Assembly: GCA_026936335.1 (NCBI GenBank)
Contig: JAPMXV010000019.1
Coordinates: 186,001-250,000, forward strand
Length of the DNA: 64,000 nt
From: Mantamonas sphyraenae
Lineage: Eukaryota > CRuMs > Mantamonadidae
Reading direction: 5' to 3'
Made by a program: the position numbers and the translations under genes. The stretch's first letter is position 1; every line of letters starts with the position of its first letter. Below the pieces are notes generated by a model. It made no database searches and was not told the DNA's origin. It worked only from the letters and a program-made list of their open reading frames with translations. Of this stretch, positions 11,065 to 21,165 are shown in pieces.

Positions 11065-11964
11065 TCACTCCTCAATCTTGATGCACGTGTGCTCCTTTGT
11101 GTGTTCTCCCAGTTGCAGTTGTGTGTTCTTTGCACAGTCTGCGCAAAGATCAAAGTCTGGACACTGCTGACAGCGCCAGTGCTCGTCCTCGTCGCTGATC
11201 ATCTTTTCGCACCCGTCGCAAACAAACTGAACGACGGCCTGCTTGTTTTCCAGATTGCCAAACGGGTGTTTGACGGTAATCACCACCGTGTCTCCGTCAT
11301 CGGCAGCGTCGATGCCCTCGTTGAGTGTCTTCCACAGGCGGTAGAAGCCCGAAAAGTGGGCGATGGGTTTCCCGAGCGATTCTGAGATGAACTGCTCCTT
11401 TTCGTGGTCCGTGCGTCCCTGGTAGGCGATTCGGTTGAGGAAACGGACGGCGTGGTCGTAGCAATTGTTGTTGAGAGAATGGTAGCTCTGGGAGAGCATC
11501 TCCTCCGTGTAGTGAGCGCCAAAGGCGGTGTCGTACGCCTCCTTGTCTTTGATGTCCAGCGGCACACACAGGCATTGGGTCCAGGAGGTGCTGGCAGAGA
11601 TGTTGACGCCCGACTCGTCAAAGTTGAGGACCATGTCACCGTTGGTGTCGGAGATCCCCACGTGGAGCAGGGCGGTGTCACTGTAATTGTTGCTAAACGA
11701 GCCAAATGTGGTGCGTACGCAGATGGACGTCGGCTGTACGCCTGTCACTCCCGACAGGTGTTGCACAGCCATGAGTTCGTCCTCGGGGTTGTCTGTGTCC
11801 GGCGACCTGTGGCACAGGGGACACTCAGACACGCCGTCCACGGTGCCTTTGCCCCACTTTTCGCTTCCCCTGGAGATGACGTGCGAAGGCTCACCGTCCT
11901 GGCACACAGTGTGCAGTGTTTCCAAAAGGGGAAACATGGGATTGTCGACGCTGGCAATGGACAT
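11065..11964 (-). CDS. MKRN2OS-like protein with C-terminal ZZ zinc finger
   Basis: Single-exon gene of 299 aa; ATG at 11964, TGA at 11065-11067. The first part has a CPLCHR cysteine pair. Next is a domain resembling vertebrate MKRN2OS (C3orf83): LHVGISDTNGDMVLNF, W...LCVPL, then YHSLNNNCYDHAVRFLNRI with an NNC.D.A core. The last 50 residues form a canonical ZZ finger: CDGC, CQQC, DFDLCADC and a closing HTKEH. ZZ fingers bind histone or N-terminal peptides and often serve ubiquitin or autophagy pathways; the MKRN2OS domain has no known function. The N-C-H-like pattern recalls NlpC/PPPDE-type papain folds (inference). It starts 45 bp upstream of DDX1 and 91 bp from the divergent ankyrin gene. 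Confidence 0.85.
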   Translation of the reverse strand: MSIASVDNPMFPLLETLHTVCQDGEPSHVISRGSEKWGKGTVDGVSECPLCHRSPDTDNPEDELMAVQHLSGVTGVQPTSICVRTTFGSFSNNYSDTALLHVGISDTNGDMVLNFDESGVNISASTSWTQCLCVPLDIKDKEAYDTAFGAHYTEEMLSQSYHSLNNNCYDHAVRFLNRIAYQGRTDHEKEQFISESLGKPIAHFSGFYRLWKTLNEGIDAADDGDTVVITVKHPFGNLENKQAVVQFVCDGCEKMISDEDEHWRCQQCPDFDLCADCAKNTQLQLGEHTKEHTCIKIEE

Positions 11965-12055
11965 GATCTGTGAGGATGGCGTCGCGTTTTTGCTTGGTTT
12001 CGCAAGCGCAAACGCGACGCCAGCGCATCCATTGAAAGAAGTGGGGAGCGCCGAG
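11965..12055. promoter_or_regulatory. Putative bidirectional promoter (91 bp)
   Basis: Only 91 bp separate the divergent start codons of the ZZ protein (-) and the ankyrin-like protein (+). No motif was recognised. Confidence 0.4.
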
Positions 12056-13300
12056 ATGACATCCACAGAAGGAGGACGGCGACACAGACGACGAATGGAG
12101 GCGAATGCAGAGGGCAAGGAGCAGCAGGAAAGGCTAGCCGGGCTATTTGCAGAGCTGGAAGCAGACGAAGCCTTGGCCAAGCTTGTGCTGAACAAGCAGC
12201 CCAAGCACGTAGAGCGTGCGGGTGAGAGGAAAGGAGTAGCTGAGGATGCCAGCAAGCAAGGCAGTGGGATGGCCAAAGTTGCAGGGGTAGGAATGGGGCA
12301 GGAACGGGGGTGCATTCGCGACACTCCCTGGCCCTCGGAGAGGTTTGAGAACGGAGAGCACACGCAGATCATTGCAGAGCATGCACGGACACGGACATGC
12401 ATCCGTCAACTGCGTAGAGAAGAACACTTGCGTCGGATGCGCGTTGCGGTGGGGATGGGCAGGATGCTGGAACAGTCACTCCCGCGAGACGGCTCGGAAC
12501 TGGGCGCAGGTCAGAGGGCTGCTCTGGAGGCGCTGACGAAACGGAACGCCCAGGCGGCGCAGCGAGGCCAGAGCAGCCACAGCGGCCACGGTGTGACAAA
12601 CACACGAGGGGGCAGTGGAAGCAGCGTGGTGTCGTCCGAGGTCCAAAAGTCCATCAATGCGTCGCTGCGGCGCAACCGAGCGTTGGCGGATCGGATGGAC
12701 TCCGCCGTGGACCGTGGCGACCAGCAGACAGTGACGCAATTGTTGGACAGGGGTGTAAGCGCCACATCGCCCATAGAAGCAGCCATTTCCGGGGGAAACC
12801 TGGGCATTGTGATGATGCTGCTGCGTGCGGGTGCCAATGCACAAAACGGAGTTGTGCTGCCGGTGCAGTTGGGCAACTTGGAGATGACCCTTGCTTGTCT
12901 CATGTCGGGTGTGCCTGCACCCAAAGATGTGCAACTGCGACGCAAGAACAAGCAGGAGATGACCAGCTTGTTGGCAGCACAGCGCAAGCGGGAACTGGGT
13001 CGGTGGATGGCAGAACACCAGAATGTGGCTGTCAAACTCCATGGTCTGGACCTTCCCTTTCGCTGGTCCCGCAGCTCCCATTGGCGTGTGACACCGCAGA
13101 TGGACATGAAGGCGGAAATGGCTCTTGTGATGAACCTGGTCGAGGAAGACACGCTGTTTCGCACTCGCGCTCGCTCCAAGCCCTACAATCCGACGGCCCA
13201 GTGGCACGTGCTGCCGTTTGAAGCCATCGAGTGCATTCTGGGCCACTGCATGCGTTCGATTGACGCGGAGCCCGTGTGGGAGGAAGGGGTGGGATTGTGA
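12056..13300 (+). CDS. Ankyrin-repeat-like protein
   Basis: Continuous frame of 414 aa from ATG 12056 to TGA 13300. The N-terminal third is basic and helical. About residues 220-285 show two to three ankyrin-like units: a D..VDRGDQQTVTQLLDRGV unit, then an I.AAISGGNLGIVMMLLRAGAN unit, then LGNLEMTLACLMSGV. The C-terminal region is unrecognised and ends FEAIECILGHCMRSI. A 156-bp segment (12222-12377) has a GTGAGA donor and an ATTGCAG end and is a multiple of three, so an in-frame intron there is possible; the segment's translation is low-complexity. Function is unknown beyond likely protein binding. The stop is 28 bp from the BUB3 stop on the other strand. Confidence 0.75.
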   Translation: MTSTEGGRRHRRRMEANAEGKEQQERLAGLFAELEADEALAKLVLNKQPKHVERAGERKGVAEDASKQGSGMAKVAGVGMGQERGCIRDTPWPSERFENGEHTQIIAEHARTRTCIRQLRREEHLRRMRVAVGMGRMLEQSLPRDGSELGAGQRAALEALTKRNAQAAQRGQSSHSGHGVTNTRGGSGSSVVSSEVQKSINASLRRNRALADRMDSAVDRGDQQTVTQLLDRGVSATSPIEAAISGGNLGIVMMLLRAGANAQNGVVLPVQLGNLEMTLACLMSGVPAPKDVQLRRKNKQEMTSLLAAQRKRELGRWMAEHQNVAVKLHGLDLPFRWSRSSHWRVTPQMDMKAEMALVMNLVEEDTLFRTRARSKPYNPTAQWHVLPFEAIECILGHCMRSIDAEPVWEEGVGL

Positions 13301-13328
13301 ACCCAAATGGAGGCCCCAGACGTGCCCT

Positions 13329-14574
13329 TCATTTGCCCTTGCTCTTGCTCTTGCTCTTCAACATCACCTCCTTCTCTTCAACATTGTGGATGTAGATGGC
13401 GTCGGCCGGGTGGTCAATGTCGCCGCGGCTAAAGGTGTAACTGGAGGCAATTGCCAGGAGGGTGCCATCGACATTGAAATCGAGGCTGGCCACACTGGTG
13501 GGATAGGTGCCCAGGCTGCAGATGCGCTTGCGGCGGTTGCCATCCCATGTGTACACCTTGCCGTCGCCTCCGCCGGTGGCAAACGTGCCGAGAATAGGGT
13601 GGAAAGCCATGGCGTTGACTGAATACACGGTGGTCACGTTGCCCTTGCTCTCACGGTGGCACTTGAACGCAAACATGTTCTCCTTGGCCTCCTTGGAGTC
13701 TTCCACGTACTCCACGCTGACACGGCCTTCGATGCTGCTGACGGCAAACCCCTTGCCGTCAGGAAAGGCTGCCACGGCACGTGTTTGATACTTGAGGTTG
13801 GATGGGCGTTCCTGCAGGGGCTTGTCCATGCTTCGCAGGTCGTACAGCCACAGGCGGCGTTTGTTCAGGCCCAGCACGAGGTTGTAGTCGCCTACCAGAG
13901 CCATGGAGAACACTTTGTCCGCCACCTGGTACCCTGCAATGCCGGCCTCCTCCAACCTCGGGTCCCACAGCCGCACGGTGCTGTCCCAGCCACCGGACAC
14001 GGCAAAGCCCATCGTGCTGCTGTATTCCACGCATTTGACTCCTGCGTCGTGCACGCCCAGCTTCCGCGACTTGCTTGTCTCCACATCGAACCTGACCCGA
14101 GGACGGAAGCCGGTGAAGCAAGGCATGCGCGGTGTGAGTTTGTGGACGTACTTGTGGGAAACTGCCTCCTGCACTGCACAAGAGCAGCGGCGGGGGGAAA
14201 AAGGGAGGTCGAAACGGGAATTTGGCGCGCGCTGTGGATCACCCGCCGTGCTTACAAGCGAACGCGTTTGTCGACGCCACCGCTGAGAATGGTCGCCACC
14301 GAGGCGCCGTATACACAGTCCAGGACGCCTGCCTGGTGCTCGTACTGAGAGAGGAGCAGGTTTTGGTCAACGTCGTACAGACGGACACGCTGTGTGTGGA
14401 GAATCCGTCGTGCGTCAGCAAAAAGCGCACCGCACCACGCACACAGTCACACAGCCACACACATACCTTGTCCCAGGACGACGCTATGAGATGGTTGCTG
14501 GACGGGCTGAAGCGCACACGCGTGATGCCGTCTGATGGCGGCTCGGCGATTTCGAGCTCCGTTGCCGAAGACAT
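13329..14574 (-). CDS. BUB3: Mitotic checkpoint protein BUB3 (WD40)
   Basis: Three exons give 334 aa (animal BUB3 328): 14467-14574, 14256-14389, 13329-14091. The 164-bp second intron is partly open in frame, but its AG at 14093-14092 joins KRVRL to FDVETS exactly where BUB3 homologues continue. The N-terminus runs PPSDGITRVRFSPSS and SSWDK. WD repeats follow, with GGWDSTVRLWDP, LKYQTRAVAAFPDGKGFAVS, SSIEGRVSVEY, FKCHR, GTFATGGGDGKVYTWD and YPTSVASLDFNVDG. The SSIEGRV..EY segment is diagnostic of BUB3 rather than its paralogue RAE1. It recruits BUB1/BUBR1 to kinetochores through GLEBS motifs. The tail is Lys/Ser-rich. The start lies 61 bp downstream of the RAB18 stop in the same orientation. 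Confidence 0.95.
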
Positions 14575-14635
14575 CGTTTTCTCGTTTTTTGTTGAGTTGG
14601 ATGAGTTGGATGAGATGCTCGTTCATTTTCACGAC

Positions 14636-15555
14636 TCAACAACAGTAACCCGACTGTTCCTGGCCGTCTTGCCAGTCGCTGTTGACGGTGACTTTGCCGC
14701 CTGCCGAACCCGTCTCGTTGTTGAGGCTCGGGGTGTCGCGGACCTTCTGCACAAGCTCCTGGAAGGCCTGTTGGACGCCCACCTTTGTCTTTGCACTGGT
14801 TTCGATGAACAGCATGCTGTGGTTGCGTGCAAAGGCGAGGCCGTCTTCTGTGGTCACCTGGATGTCTTCCTTGCAGTCGACTTTGCTGCCGACAAGCATG
14901 ACGACCACGTCGTCGTTGGTGCTGTACATGTCGATTTCGTTGAGCCACGTCTCCAGTGCCTCAAACGTCTCCTTGCGTGTGACGTCGTACACAAGAATCA
15001 CGCCATGGGCGCCGCGGTAGTAGGCCGACGTCAGCGTACGGAAACGCTCTGTGCAGAGCAGACGGAGCGACGTGACGGGATGGGGATCAAGGGACGGGTG
15101 AGTCGACATGCACAAAACACACGGCGTTGGCGGAGGGTGGGGGGCACGGGTGTGTGGTGACGGGGTTGCGGGACGGAAACCCGCCCCCGACCACGAGGAA
15201 TTGAGCGGACATACCTTGGCCGGCGGTGTCCCAGATGGTGAGCTTGAGCATCTCTGAGCCAAGCTTCATGTGGTTGACTTTGAAGTCAACGCCAATGGTG
15301 GCGGCCTGTTCCTCGTCAAAGGTGTCTGTGGAACGCGGTGGCAGCGAGCAGTGGTGAGCGCGCGTGTGGGAATGGCGTTTGGGACGGCAGCAACCACAGG
15401 CCACAGAACAGCCGTGGGGGACACAGGAGTCACACGGAACCCAGGATACACATACCGTCTGTGAAGCGGAGGAGCAGGGAGGACTTGCCGACGCCTGTAT
15501 CGCCGACAAGCAGCAGTTTGTACAAGTGGTCGTACTTTTCGTCCTTGCCGCTCAT
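14636..15555 (-). CDS. RAB18: Small GTPase Rab18
   Basis: Three exons give 207 aa: 15456-15555, 15215-15325, 14636-15048. Sequence shows P-loop GDTGVGKS (residues 18-25), switch [16 protein letters not shown], a YYRGA-type switch II region ([17 protein letters not shown]) and ETSAK. The C-terminus is Cys-Cys, the double geranylgeranylation site. TIGVDFKV together with [11 protein letters not shown] and a GVQQAF..LV stretch is closest to Rab18, which acts on ER-lipid-droplet contacts and ER structure. The G4 motif is SKVD rather than NKxD, an unusual change at the guanine-binding Asn. Intron 1 (130 bp) and intron 2 (166 bp) are GT-AG. Confidence 0.93.
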
Positions 15556-15584
15556 GTGGATGGGTGGGTGGCTGTTCAAGAGCG

Positions 15585-15613
15585 GATGTGTGTGTGTGTG
15601 TGTGCGTGTGTGT
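15585..15613. repeat. (TG)n microsatellite
   Basis: An alternating GT/TG tract lies between the RAB18 start codon and the SerRS 3' end, in the short shared intergenic interval. Confidence 0.75.
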
Positions 15614-15697
15614 AGTGAGGATGTACACGTGCACTGTGGGTGGCACAGAGAGGATGGAAAGGGACTGGAGAGCGGGGTTGGTTTGTTTGGGTTTGGC

Positions 15698-17514
15698 TCA
15701 TCCTTGGCATGCATTGGTCGGCTGCACCTGCAGCGTGGATCGCCCGAGACGCTGGGCAAGGACGTCGGGCACCGCACAGAGCCGTCCGGTTGCTGGTTTT
15801 GCTCTAGCAGTGCGACGAGGATGCGCGGGACGGCAAGGGCCGTCGCGTTGAGTGTGTGTACGTAGGTGGGCCTGGCCTTGACCTGGTCCTTGTCTTTGCA
15901 GCGCATGTTCAGTCTGCGTGATTGAAAGTCTGTGCAGGTGGATGCCGAGGAGATCTGGGGAGAGGAAAGGGTGGGTGGAGTCAGCAAGCGGCACCACAGC
16001 TGACAGGGAGCACTGTATCACACCAGACTCACCTCTCCATATTCACCACGACCGGGCATCCACGCCTCGATGTCGATCTTGCGTGCAGCAGGAGCACCCA
16101 GATCGTTGGCAGGCATTTCCAGAACCTTGTAACACAGTTCCAGCTCGTCAAAGAGACCCGTTTCGATGTCAACAAGCTCGTCCAACACCTCGTCAGACTG
16201 TTCTGGAGTGGCCACGACAAACATTTCCACTTTTGTAAACTGCTTGAGGCGATAGAGACCACGGGAAAGAGCCCCACTCACTCCAGCCTCGGCCCTGTGA
16301 GCATGTATGACGGGGAGTGCACGGATGAGAAAGACGGTTGGTGTGAGACGGTTAGAGACAAACATCAGTGGACTTTGTGGCGCCATGACGGCACACGCGC
16401 AAACGGTACCTGAAGCAATGAGAAACGCCGGCGAGGCGAATGGGCAATGCGTCTGTTGTGTACAGAGTGTCTGCAAGCATGCCAGCAAGGGTGACCTCTG
16501 CAGTTGCAACGAGACACAAGTCTGTGTCTGCAATGCGGTAGGTTTGGTTGTGGTTGTCAAGCTCCGAGGTGCGTGGGCGAAATCCGCAGGCCTCGGCGAT
16601 GTGTGTGCGGGCGACATCCGGGGTGGACACCAGTGAAAAGCCGTGACGAGACACAAGGCGCTCGGAGGCCCATGCCACCAGTGCTTGCTCGAGTAAGACG
16701 CCCTCGTTGCGGAGGTAGGCAAACTTGTTGGCCGCCACCCGGCTGCCGGCAGCGAGATCAAAGAGTTGCAGGGCATCCATGCCACCCAATTCGACGTGAT
16801 CGCGTGCTTGTACGTCACCCAACAGATGCTTCTGGCGATCAATCACATGCGTGTTGCGGTGGGCGATTTCGGAAGGCTGTGTTTGGGACGGATCCACACG
16901 AGGGTGCAGAAAGTTGGGCAGCTTGGCTGCTTCCTCCATCAACTTCTCTTCAATCTCATCTGCCTCTCGTTGCTGGTTGGCCATCTGTTCGCCCAGAAGA
17001 CGGCCCTGGTGCAACAGATCGTCTGCGTCTTGCCCAGCTGCCTTTGCACGGCCCACCAGTCCGCTCACGCGATTCCGTTCGCGTTGTGTCTCCTCCAGAG
17101 TGTGTACGGCCTGCAAATGCTGTGTGCGCAGATCCAGCACTGCGTCCACGTCTGCGTCGTGCACCTCACGTGCGGTGATCGCAACTTGCATCTCCTCACG
17201 CCGCTCACGCAGCGAGCGAAAGTCAAACGCAGGCTTCAATTTGGGGATGCCCACTGAGGGACGGGAGAAAGGTGTGGGAACATGGCGAGTGAGCAGGGAG
17301 GTTTGGTGTGTGGGGCAGAGGTGGGGTCGCGCAAGGAGTGTGGAGCAGACGGACCTGCCGAGACGGACTGGCTGGACAGAGCCTTTGAGCGACGAACAAA
17401 CATGGGGGGTACGGGGAGGGTGTCGGGTTGATTGGGCACGGGTGTGGTTTTGGGAGGGTGAGGGAGCGAGGGTGAGGAATTGTGCTGGCGAAGGCGGAGG
17501 CAGGCAAAGCGCAT
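15698..17514 (-). CDS. SARS2: Organellar (mitochondrial-type) seryl-tRNA synthetase, frame-broken near the C-terminus
   Basis: Four exons: 17355-17514, 16410-17253, 16033-16294, 15698-15954, about 507 aa if the end is corrected. The first exon encodes a basic Ser-rich presequence ([14 protein letters not shown]), as expected for mitochondrial import. [12 protein letters not shown] opens the tRNA-binding coiled coil. Motif 1 lies around [15 protein letters not shown]. Motif 2 is [10 protein letters not shown]...RGLYRLKQF, and motif 3 is [14 protein letters not shown]. Near 15772 the frame fails: [12 protein letters not shown] should run on as VPDVL, but that segment is one frame over, as if one G were missing. 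With that base the gene stops at 15698; without it the frame runs on into RAB18. The start codon overlaps the divergent gene's ATG. Confidence 0.88.
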
Positions 17515-18393
17515 GACGACGAGGGAGGAGTCCACAGCGTCGCCGGTGCCAAACAGCATCTACCCGCAGGGGGAAGATGAGGAGGACCTGGACGACGTGC
17601 CCAGCAACTACACCATCGATTTGGCCACCAAAACAAAGGAAATCAAAGAGGAGAACGACAAGGACAAGGAAATCCCGCCGTCGATCCTCAAGCTGGAAGA
17701 GACTGGCGAGCGAATCAAGGGCGCATTCAGCAAGGGGCCCACACGCGAGGAGGTGCACCAGTGCGACGCAGTGACCTTTGATGGCTTTGCACGTGTAGAC
17801 AACGATGGCAAGAAACAGAAGCAGACAAGGTGGGTTTGGGGCGAGCGGTCGAGTGCGAGGAGGGAGGGGTTTGGCCATTTGTGTGCGCCGTCGTGGAACG
17901 CATCAGCTGACACCAGTCGGGATTGCTTGACACGTGTGGGGCTGGATGACCACTGCAGGACCCTTGCGGTGTCGGCCAATGGCATCAGCAACGAGGTCAA
18001 GGGCAAAACAAAGTGGTTTTTCAACTCGGACGATGTGTACAGGTGAGTGCGGGACGCGTCAATCGTCCGCTGAGACAGGCATGACGAGTTTGAGTGGATA
18101 TCAAACCGAGCAGGCGCAACTAACACACATGCACGGTACACATACACACCATGTTTCACAGTGTATCGTTGGATCCCAACGACGAGAAGCGGGTTGTGCT
18201 GACGCTCATGCGTCGCGAGACCTACGAAGTGGAGGACGAGAAGACGGTAAGTGGCGCAGGCATCACAACGAGCAACAGTGAGGGTTTCCTGCTGGGCGAG
18301 AGTATGACACATTGCTGACACACACGGTGTGTGCTGATGCAGTCGGAACGAATCATCAAAACGAGCAAACGACTCAATCTGACGCCGTATTGA
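17513..18393 (+). CDS. Small acidic protein of unknown function
   Basis: Four exons with frame-keeping junctions: 17513-17829, 17959-18042, 18162-18246, 18343-18393, giving 178 aa. I do not recognise the family. The N-terminus is acidic and probably disordered (QGEDEEDLDDVPSNY), followed by a Lys/Glu helix and then a compact half. That half contains CDAVTFDGFARVD, KTKWFFNSDDVYSVSLDP and VVLTLMRRETYEVED, and the protein ends LNLTPY. The density of short exons and the conserved splice sites support a real gene. Branch-point-like GCTGAC precedes two acceptors. The ATG shares two bases with the SerRS ATG on the other strand. No signal peptide or membrane segment is seen. Confidence 0.7.
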
Positions 18394-18502
18394 TGTTCTG
18401 TGCATGGTGGTGATGAGCGAAATGGAATCCAGTTCACATTCACAAAGCAATCATCAAAGTCCATTGTGTGGCTTTCTTCACACACGGCAACCATGCCAGC
18501 CA

Positions 18503-18967
18503 TCAACGCCTGTACGCGTCCCGGCCTCCGCCATAGGAGCGGTGATCCTCCTCGCGTGGTCGTTTGCCGTTTGAGGAGTGGGAGTGGGAGTGGGAGTGGG
18601 AGTGGGAGTGATGGTGATGGTGGTGGTGTTGGTGTTGGTGTTGCGGGTGGTTGCGCCCGATGTTTCCGTTGATGCTGTTCTGGGAGGAAGAGCGGTGCAT
18701 GCCTCCTCCCGAATGGCTGTGCGAACCATTGCCTGTGCCGTTAGCGCCGTGTTGCTGGTGCATGCCGCCCGTTCTGCCCGCTGAGGAGCCCATCGACGCC
18801 AACGAAGACGTCGAGGAAGACGATGTCATGCCCGAGTTGCTGTACACGCGCGAGTGCTGCAGGTGCTGGTTTTGCAGGCCGTTGCTGCTGCCGCCTCCTG
18901 CGCCGCCCCCCGTTTTGTAGGCGGAAGACAGCGACGACGATGCCATGGCACTGCTGGAAGAAGAGGA

Positions 18968-18998
<31 letters not shown>

Positions 18999-21045
18999 GA
19001 GGTCCCGCCTACGCCTCCGCCGACCTCCACTCGAGAGCGCTTGGCCGCAGGCTGGTACGCATCCTTGCGCAGCTTCTTCTTCTTTCGTGCTGTGTACTCG
19101 TGGCAGCTCTGGTGCAGCCGCGGCATGTCGGCCATCTCTGCGGGCATCGGGTCACGGTAGAAAAAGTCGTGGTCGAGAACCTGCTCGGCAGTGAGGCGCT
19201 TCTTGGGATCGAGCACCAGCAACTTGTCGAGCAGATCGATGGCGTAGGGATCCAAGAGGCGGAAATGCTCGCGAAGGCGACGACGGTACGCGGGCATCTT
19301 GCTGTAGTTCTTGTTGAACGGCAGCTTGTCGTACCCGGGCCATGTCTCCTGCGTGGGCGACCCGCACAGCTGATAGATCTTTTCCAGCTGTTCCGTGTTG
19401 TCTGTGCCCGGGAACAGAGGCGTGCCAAGGAGCAGCTCGCCGACAATGCAGCCAGCGCTCCAGATGTCCACCTCGGGGCCGTAGCGCGTGGCGCCGAGCA
19501 GCAACTCGGGCGGTCGGTACCACAGAGTGATCACCCTGTTTGTGTACTTGCGATCGCCCGAGGCGTCGTGGGGACGAGCCAGACCAAAGTCGGCCAGCTT
19601 CATCACACCACTGTTGCTGATCAGCATGTTTGCGCCCTTCAGGTCTCGATGCAGCACCTTGTTGCGATGGCAATAGAAGATCGAGGTGAACATCTGCTTG
19701 ATGTACTGTTTCATCTGAGCCAGACTGAACTTGGTGCCGCTGTCAATCAGACCCGTCAGGTCGTGGTCCACGTACTCAAACACCATGTAGATGGACCCCT
19801 TGCCCTTGTTGTAGTCCGTCGCTGTGTGTGGAGAGAGGGTGGCGGGAAGCAGAGTGTCAGTGTGAGACTGTGCTGTGTGGGCTCGGTGAAAAGAAGCACT
19901 CACGTTTCGACGTCACAATCTCGCGCAGGTTCACGATGTTGCGATGCTGCAGCTTCTTCAGGATCTTGATCTCGCGAATCGCCGTGATGGGGAACTGTGA
20001 ACGATGACGCAGGGGTGGGTCAGCCGGTGCCGTGGGAGGCAGCAACGCGTGCAAAAGGGGTGGACGGCTGCCTGGCAAATCGGCGGCGCATGGAAAACGA
20101 GCAAAGCACACGCCTTGCAGGCTAAACGTACCCCCTCCTTCTCGTTCTCCATACGGATCTTCTTGAGAGCGACCTCGTCGCCGGTCTCCTTGTCGGTGGA
20201 ACGGTAGACTTGGCTGTGGGAGGCGTGGGCGGGGCGTGTGAGCATGGAAGCGCGTGGCGGGTTTTCGTCGGAAAAACGGGTGGCGGCCGGCGTCGGGAAA
20301 AACCTACCCGTATGTGCCCTCGCCGATGAGTTGGCCCAGCTCGTAGTCAACAAAGGCACCTGGAGGCACGCGCGCAGGCAGCAGGCGTGGTGGGGAGGAA
20401 TGGGAGCCCCGCAGAAGCGGTGGCTTGTCAGATCGGAGCAGAGTGTGGAAAATGGGCGGTGAACGCGGACGGCACAAAACTCAGGCCGTGGAGGGCCCAC
20501 TCGCACTCTCGCACACGGATACACTTACGGGAGCCACTGGGAAACTCGGGCCGCGGACACTTTTGGCGTCGCTGCTGCAGCAGGATCTTTGCTTGCTGCT
20601 GTGTGGAGGCGCTGACCACGTTGGCCTTGAAGCTCAACGCAGCTTTGCCTGCACTGCTGCTGCCACTGCTGCCACTGCTGCTGCTACTGCTGCTGCTGTT
20701 GCTGCTGCTGTTACTGCTGCTGCTGCTGCTGCTGCTCGACGAGCTGTGGCTGATGGTGTGGGATGCAGACGGAGCGGAGCCTTCCAGCTCCATTCCGTTT
20801 GCGGCTGAGCGGTGCCCCTGCACGCCTGCAGATGCTGCAGACGCCGACACAGAGGCTCCGCCGGAGTGGGTGTTGTTGCTGCCGCTGCTGCCGCTGCTGC
20901 TGCCGTTGGCGGACGGGGCCACGCTGCTTTGGCCGCGTGTTTCTCCCGCCGCCGACGACGCAGAGCTGCCGGCTGCAACAACGGTGTTGGGTTTCGAGTC
21001 CCCAACGGACTGTGGGTTCACACTCTCTGTAGCCGAAGTTTCCAT
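18503..21045 (-). CDS. CDK12: Cyclin-dependent kinase, CDK12/13 (Ctk1) type
   Basis: Five exons give 686 aa: 20529-21045, 20308-20359, 20132-20213, 19904-19994, 18503-19821. The first 170 residues are Ser/Gly/Ala-rich with two long Ser tracts. The kinase domain runs about residues 175-470. It has Gly loop GEGTYGQVYR, VALKKI, the cyclin helix PITAIRE, HRDLKGANML, DFGLARP, and T-loop YTNRVITLWYRPPELLLG with WSAGCI. PITAIRE with LKGANML is typical of CDK12/13; CDK9 has PITALRE. These kinases phosphorylate Ser2 of the RNA polymerase II tail with cyclin K. The C-terminal 200 residues are Ser-, Gly-, Asn- and His-rich. Exon 4 is a short 91-nt exon that encodes the PITAIRE helix. Confidence 0.9.
18960..19000. 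repeat. CTG-rich trinucleotide tract encoding poly-Ser
   Basis: Repeated CTG on the plus strand reads AGC on the coding strand of the CDK gene and gives a run of serines after the kinase domain. Confidence 0.8.
20650..20745. repeat. CTG/TTACTG trinucleotide tract encoding poly-Ser/Asn
   Basis: A long tract of CTG with interspersed TTG and TTA encodes the Ser/Asn-rich stretch in the N-terminal region of the CDK12-like kinase. Confidence 0.8.
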
Positions 21046-21165
21046 GGTCTGTGCTGTGGTGGGTGAGCGCAACACGGTGACGAGGAAAAATGCGGCAAGA
21101 GGTTTGTGCTGCGGTTGTCAGCGCATCCTGTCCTGCATTCAAGGTGGGTCTGTTCTGCCAACTCA

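Noticed and set aside
14092..14174. Extra N-terminal sequence for BUB3 exon 3
   Set aside because: The frame is open, but the BUB3 alignment requires the acceptor at 14093-14092; the stretch is intron 2.
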